From positions 1 to 20,842 of the forward strand of contig JAJYPA010000089.1 of assembly GCA_021795795.1 (NCBI GenBank): DNA of 20,842 bases, read 5' to 3'. The stretch comes from Pseudomonadota bacterium. GTDB lineage: Bacteria; Pseudomonadota; Gammaproteobacteria; Halothiobacillales; Halothiobacillaceae. The position numbers and the translations under genes are program-made. The notes beneath the pieces were generated by a model, which ran no database searches, was not told the DNA's origin, and saw only the letters and a program-made list of their open reading frames with translations. Below, piece after piece: positions 17,032 to 20,842 of this stretch. Every line of letters starts with the position of its first letter. Positions within the stretch are counted from its first letter, which is position 1.

Positions 17032-19526
17032 CCTTTAGCGGCGGGCTGTAATGACTGGCCATCGGCATCGACGCCGTAGCCGTAGCCGTAGCCGTAGCCG
17101 TAGCCGTAGCCGTAGCTCCCCTGGACGCGGATGCCGTTGATGATTAAACCCAGCGGTCGGCCCAGATTGAGAATTCCTTGCAAATGCTCCTGGTAGGCAC
17201 GGCGCGGGGTATGGTCGATCTTGACAATCGTCAGCAGGCGGTCGACGAGCGGGCCGATGATCAATACATCGCCCACCATGGGGAAGGGCGGCGTGTCCAT
17301 CAGGATGTAGTCGTAATGGGGACGCAGCTCGGCCAGTAATTGCGCCATTTTTCCCGATCCCAGATGTTCGCTGGGATTTGGCGGGACATTACCCGCGGTG
17401 ATCAGGTCGACCCCCGTCTTTTCGTCGTGATGCAGCGCTTCCTGACTGGTAGAGCGACCGGCGGCGAGAATCCCCGCCAGACCGGGTTCCTGGGTGACAC
17501 CAAACGCGCTGTGGGCATGCGGGTTACGCAAGTCGGCGTCGATCAGGAGGACCTTTTTACCATCTTGCGCCAAGGCCGTGGCGAGTTGAAAGGTCAGGGT
17601 GCTTTTGCCGTCACCGGGGGTGGCCGAGGTCAATGCGACGACTTGGCCGCCACCTTCTTTACCTGCCGCCAGATAAAAATTGCTGCGGAGTAGGCGCAGT
17701 GCCTCACCGTAGCCGGAGCGTGGATCCGGCATTTCGAATAACGTCTCTTTGCTTCGGGAGGCGGTCGGCGCCAGGGGCAGCAGTCCATACACCGGGAGAA
17801 AGGGATAGCGCTGCCGTAGCTCTTCGTCGCTGCGAAAGCCGGGGTGCAGGAGGTAACGGACGATAACGACGCTCAAGCCCAGCAGGACACCTAAAAGGCC
17901 GTAGAGCAGGACATCCCGTTTGGCATTCGGCGCTACCGGCAGATGCGCCACCAGGGCCGTATCCAGTATCCGGTTTTTGGTGAGGTTGCTGGCTTTTCGG
18001 ATGGCGGCGCCTTCCTGCTTTTGCAGGAGGAACATATAGAGCTTGCCCAGCACTTCGCTGGAGCGCGTCAGGGAGATGACTTCCAGTTCAGAGCGGGGGT
18101 ATTTGCCCATCTTGGCCTGATGCTCGCTGATGATGGTGTTTATGGACTGCAGTTGTTGCGTGGCGATTTTTTCCTGGTTCTGAACCAGCGTGCTGATGGC
18201 GGAGCGGATGGAGGCGATCTCGGCCTGGGCCTGCACCACCTGTGGAGCGGCGCTGGTGTACTGCTTTTGCAGGGAGAAGAGTTTGCTCTGCGCCGTGGCC
18301 AGCTTGGCACTGAGGCCGTTCAGGACGGGGTCCTGAACACTACTGAACAGGTAGGGATTTAACTTGGCACCGGGTTGTGCCAGGGCCTTGCGGATTTGCG
18401 CCAGACCGTAGAGGGTGATCTTGGCCTGGGAACGCTGGGTTTCGTAGTTGGCCAACAGACCGATCATCTCTTTGGCGCCGGCGGAAACTGAAATCACCCC
18501 GCTCTTGCTTTGGTAGCTCGCCAGGCGGGCGTCGGCAGTGGCCAGCGCGCTACGGATTTTTTCCAGTTGTCGGCTCAAATAATCATAGGTGGCCCCGGCC
18601 TGGTCGGTGCTCCAGGACCGGGTTTGATTCAGGTAGGTTTGCATCAGTGCGTTGGCGAAATCCTCGGCGATAAAGGGGTTCCTGTTTTTGACTGAAACAT
18701 GGACCAGGTAACTCGACTTGGCGTCCACGCTTCCAGGCCCGCTGCCCCGCAGTACCGAGATCGCGTCTGAGTGGGCTATGGAGTTATACACCGCCAATGC
18801 ATTTTTGATACGAATGCGGTATTGCGTATTGGCGGGCGGTACGTACTGTGCTTTTACCGCGTGCAACATCAGGCGCAATCCCGGCCCGACGGCGGGCTGG
18901 TTGAGTTGGCCGCTGAGCAATATCTGCCGGTCATGGAGTATTCGGTAATGGCCTCCCTGGCCAAATGCTACGGTGAGGACCCGGCCTTGCAGGCTGGGGT
19001 CGGTCACGTGGGCGTAGAGTGCGTGCAGGGCATCCGGGGCAGGGGCATAGAGGGACAACGTCTTGCCGCCCAGTCGCCAGCCCGCATCGGTCAGCCCTGA
19101 AGGGCGGTGTCCGGCCTTCCAGATCTGGGCATTGATGCCGGAAGCGAGGATGGCGCGCTGCACGATATCCCTGCTCTGGAGAATTTCGATCTGGGTGACC
19201 ATGCTGGAACCCTGGGCGATGCCCGTCAGCAGCGACAGACCGTCTGCACTCGCAGACGTCGACTGATCTTTTTCGGCTTGCCCCAGATAAAGGGTGCCAC
19301 TGGCATTAAATACCGGTCGGGTACTCAACACCACGATCATGGCAAGGAAGGCAAAGGCGCCGCCCAGGATGACAGGCCATTTCCAGCCGGTTTTGATGGC
19401 TTGGAGCACCGGCCCCAGATTGATCTCGTCACTGGCCTGCGCATCATGGCCACCAAGCATCCCCGCATGACTGGTCACTGCAGATCCGCCGTTTGAGGTA
19501 TTTTGTGCTGTGCCGTTATCGATCAC
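16992..19526 (-). CDS. wzc: Wzc-type polysaccharide co-polymerase and tyrosine autokinase
   Basis: An 844-residue inner-membrane protein. A Wzz-like region has a first membrane helix near residues 50-68, followed by a long periplasmic coiled-coil-rich region and a second helix near LLYGLLGVLLGLSVVIVRYLL. The cytoplasmic kinase has Walker A ATPGDGKST near 635-643, the BY-kinase Walker A' LLIDADLRNP near 661, and Walker B YILMDTPP near 740-747. The C-terminal tail holds seven Tyr-Gly pairs at about 805-818, the expected autophosphorylation cluster. It sets chain length and drives export with Wza. The frame is open to 19628, but that overlaps wza by 94 bases; GTG at 19526, with AGGA six bases upstream and just after the wza stop, is preferred. 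Confidence 0.93.
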   Translation of the reverse strand: MIDNGTAQNTSNGGSAVTSHAGMLGGHDAQASDEINLGPVLQAIKTGWKWPVILGGAFAFLAMIVVLSTRPVFNASGTLYLGQAEKDQSTSASADGLSLLTGIAQGSSMVTQIEILQSRDIVQRAILASGINAQIWKAGHRPSGLTDAGWRLGGKTLSLYAPAPDALHALYAHVTDPSLQGRVLTVAFGQGGHYRILHDRQILLSGQLNQPAVGPGLRLMLHAVKAQYVPPANTQYRIRIKNALAVYNSIAHSDAISVLRGSGPGSVDAKSSYLVHVSVKNRNPFIAEDFANALMQTYLNQTRSWSTDQAGATYDYLSRQLEKIRSALATADARLASYQSKSGVISVSAGAKEMIGLLANYETQRSQAKITLYGLAQIRKALAQPGAKLNPYLFSSVQDPVLNGLSAKLATAQSKLFSLQKQYTSAAPQVVQAQAEIASIRSAISTLVQNQEKIATQQLQSINTIISEHQAKMGKYPRSELEVISLTRSSEVLGKLYMFLLQKQEGAAIRKASNLTKNRILDTALVAHLPVAPNAKRDVLLYGLLGVLLGLSVVIVRYLLHPGFRSDEELRQRYPFLPVYGLLPLAPTASRSKETLFEMPDPRSGYGEALRLLRSNFYLAAGKEGGGQVVALTSATPGDGKSTLTFQLATALAQDGKKVLLIDADLRNPHAHSAFGVTQEPGLAGILAAGRSTSQEALHHDEKTGVDLITAGNVPPNPSEHLGSGKMAQLLAELRPHYDYILMDTPPFPMVGDVLIIGPLVDRLLTIVKIDHTPRRAYQEHLQGILNLGRPLGLIINGIRVQGSYGYGYGYGYGYGYGVDADGQSLQPAAKGWRRLLKRLGKKR
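17073..17114. repeat. Seven perfect tandem copies of a 6-bp repeat encoding (Tyr-Gly)7
   Basis: The plus strand carries GCCGTA seven times without a single mismatch (42 bases). Read on the minus strand this is TAC GGC, encoding the tyrosine tail of Wzc. Perfect synonymous identity across seven units points to recent slippage and not just selection for the peptide. Gain or loss of units would keep the frame and change the number of phosphorylatable tyrosines. Confidence 0.95.
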
Positions 19527-19532
19527 GATATA

Positions 19533-19536
19533 TCCT
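19533..19536 (-). promoter_or_regulatory. Ribosome binding site that decides the wzc start
   Basis: AGGA on the minus strand overlaps the TAG stop of wza (19537 to 19535) and lies six bases before the GTG at 19526. It supports tight translational coupling of wza and wzc, and a start 34 codons inside the longest open frame. Confidence 0.5.
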
Positions 19537-20671
19537 AGTGCGTCAAATACTTTATAGAAACGAAGGGGTTCAGCACTGCGCTGATGGTCTGCAGCGACGG
19601 CAATATCAACTGCAGTGTCTGGTTCCAACTGCTGATGTCCGTCTGCGGCACGAAGACGATATCTCCGGACTTGAGGAAGAACGGCGCCGCTTTGCCTTCC
19701 AGAATGCGCCGGGCATTCACTACATAAAACTGCCCGGTGGCGCCTTCTGAGCGGATGATGCGAATTTCACTCAGGCGCGCAATTGTGAGGTTGTTCACGT
19801 TCATGCCCGCATCAGACAAAGCCTGCAACAAACTCAGACGACCATTGACAAAGGGGACCGCGCCCGGCTTCACTACCGCGCCAAACACGTAGGCGCGCAT
19901 GGTGGACACGCTGGGGACCACCACCGTGTCGCCGCTTTGCAAGGGGATATTCTGTTGTAAATCACCGGCCATGATCAGTTGATGAAAGTTCACCGGCAGT
20001 TTTTGGCCGTCTTGCACCACATAAGCACCGCGCAGATTGGCCTGGGCCAGATTGACGGAGCCGCCCAACGCCATGGCCTCCAGGACATTCAGGGGCCGGT
20101 CGGAATACACCAGCCCCGGCGCGGTAAATTCGCCCAGCAGGTAGTAACGAATGCTATGTGCCACCTGTAGCTGTATGGTTACCTTCGGATCGATAACATA
20201 ACGGGCGTAAAGTCGGGTGAGCCGGACTTGCAGTTGCATCGTGGTCATCCCCGCCACATGCACCACGCCCAGCAGCGGCAACTGAAGGTTGCCGTCATTG
20301 CTGACGAGGGCACCAGCCAGTCCGATAGCAGTAGAACCGGTGCCGGGTATGGAGAGATCCGGATGCATATAGACCGACACCGAAACCACATCCCCTGCCC
20401 CCAGATGATAGGTGATGCTCCGGTGCAGGAGACGATCCATGGTCGCCGGGGAAAGATGATCTTCGTGCTGGGAAAGTACCGCGGAGGGCAATGCCTGTTG
20501 TTGCTGTGGAGAGGTCGGCGCCGGTGACCCGGTCATGATCGCACAGCCGGTGAGGGCGCTGCTCATCAGCCCCAGCCATAAGCAACTGCGCCACCAGTGC
20601 AGGCCCCGGAGGGCTTTCGATAAGGACGCTTTGATTTGGGTATTAAAATTTGCCGTAGAAGCCAACGCCAT
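19535..20671 (-). CDS. wza: Wza-type outer-membrane polysaccharide export lipoprotein
   Basis: A 378-residue secreted lipoprotein. Basic residues, a hydrophobic LWLGLMSS stretch and the lipobox ALTGC near residues 39-43 form a signal peptidase II site. The poly-export domain follows with YHLGAGDVVSVSVYMHPDL and GNLQLPLLGVVHVAG, then SLBB-type repeats near YYLLGEFTAPGLVYSDRPLN and YVFGAVVKPGAVPF. It forms the outer-membrane channel working with Wzc. The start is uncertain. The ATG at 20671 directly abuts GGAG; TTG at 20665 has GGAG at six bases; TTG at 20677 is the frame limit. All leave the signal peptide intact. The start region overlaps the end of the PAP2 gene by about 29 bases, so the two are probably coupled. 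Confidence 0.93.
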   Translation of the reverse strand: MALASTANFNTQIKASLSKALRGLHWWRSCLWLGLMSSALTGCAIMTGSPAPTSPQQQQALPSAVLSQHEDHLSPATMDRLLHRSITYHLGAGDVVSVSVYMHPDLSIPGTGSTAIGLAGALVSNDGNLQLPLLGVVHVAGMTTMQLQVRLTRLYARYVIDPKVTIQLQVAHSIRYYLLGEFTAPGLVYSDRPLNVLEAMALGGSVNLAQANLRGAYVVQDGQKLPVNFHQLIMAGDLQQNIPLQSGDTVVVPSVSTMRAYVFGAVVKPGAVPFVNGRLSLLQALSDAGMNVNNLTIARLSEIRIIRSEGATGQFYVVNARRILEGKAAPFFLKSGDIVFVPQTDISSWNQTLQLILPSLQTISAVLNPFVSIKYLTH

Positions 20672-20842
20672 CTCCAAATATCATGAAACCATAGTCGCTC
20701 TTGGCAAAATAGCGGTTCGTGAGGTCGGCGGTGAGCCAACCGATGAATCCACCCGCAACGACATCCGATGCCCAGTGGCCGTCCTGCGCCAGAATACGGC
20801 TGATCCCCACCGCAAAAGGGATCGTATACAGCCAGGGCTGAT
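20643..20842 (-). CDS. PAP2-family membrane phosphatase, C-terminal 65 codons (cut by window edge)
   Basis: This frame is open from the right edge to TAA at 20643. It reads PWLYTIPFAVGISRILAQDG, then HWASDVVAGGFIGWLTADL and a hydrophilic tail. SRILAQDGHWASDVVAG is the third PAP2 signature (Ser-Arg, His, Asp), although the Ser-Arg to His spacing is six residues where five is usual. PAP2 enzymes remove phosphate from lipid phosphates; next to wza it could recycle undecaprenyl pyrophosphate or act on another lipid carrier. That role is inferred. The N-terminal part with the first two signatures is outside the window. It overlaps wza by about 29 bases. Confidence 0.8.
   Translation of the reverse strand, partial: QPWLYTIPFAVGISRILAQDGHWASDVVAGGFIGWLTADLTNRYFAKSDYGFMIFGDGVGFYGKF

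Noticed and set aside
19527..19628. Longest wzc frame starting at 19628
   Set aside because: It would overlap wza by 94 bases and add a leader unlike the family. A GTG with AGGA lies directly after the wza stop.

Overview
The window is a polysaccharide export and assembly locus from a Gram-negative bacterium. All genes lie on the minus strand, so transcription runs from the right end to the left. Gram-negative origin follows from the outer-membrane lipoprotein Wza and a two-membrane Wza/Wzc machine. The genus cannot be fixed from sequence alone. GC-rich flanks, and sulfonated-sugar synthesis next to GDP-fucose/rhamnose synthesis, would suit a sulfur-metabolising proteobacterium such as an Acidithiobacillus relative, but that is a guess.

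Layout in transcription order, right to left. (1) Export and control block, 14.7-20.8 kb: the 3' end of a PAP2-family phosphatase, Wza (outer-membrane exporter), Wzc (co-polymerase and tyrosine autokinase with a Tyr-Gly repeat tail), a CpsB/YwqE-type PHP-domain tyrosine phosphatase and the flippase Wzx. (2) Assembly block, 4.0-14.7 kb: a divergent GT-B-like protein, a hexapeptide acyltransferase, a Wzy-like polymerase, three GT4 glycosyltransferases, a UDP-sulfoquinovose synthase, a GT2 transferase, another GT4 transferase and a 36-codon ORF that may be a gene remnant. (3) Colanic-acid-like block, 0-3.9 kb: WcaF-like acetyltransferase, WcaI-like glycosyltransferase, GDP-L-fucose synthase, GDP-6-deoxy-D-mannose reductase and the first 27 codons of GDP-mannose 4,6-dehydratase.

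The genes fit a Wzx/Wzy-dependent pathway. GDP-mannose would be dehydrated by Gmd, then split between GDP-L-fucose (Fcl) and GDP-D-rhamnose (Rmd). UDP-sulfoquinovose would come from the SQD1 homologue. Glycosyltransferases would build the lipid-linked repeat, the two acyltransferases decorate it, Wzx flips it, Wzy polymerises it and Wzc/Wza export it, with kinase and phosphatase cycling the Wzc tail. No initiating phosphoglycosyltransferase, ManB/ManC or low-molecular-weight Wzb phosphatase is visible here.

The most notable points are UDP-sulfoquinovose synthase embedded among glycan-assembly genes, which suggests a sulfonated exopolysaccharide; seven perfect in-frame copies of a 6-bp repeat encoding the Wzc tyrosine tail; a probable gene remnant at about 4.0 kb; and an AT-rich glycosyltransferase segment at 8.9-10.35 kb that looks imported. 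No stretch over 300 bases lacks a gene; the largest gaps (about 145-220 bases) flank the sulfoquinovose gene and the AT-rich segment.
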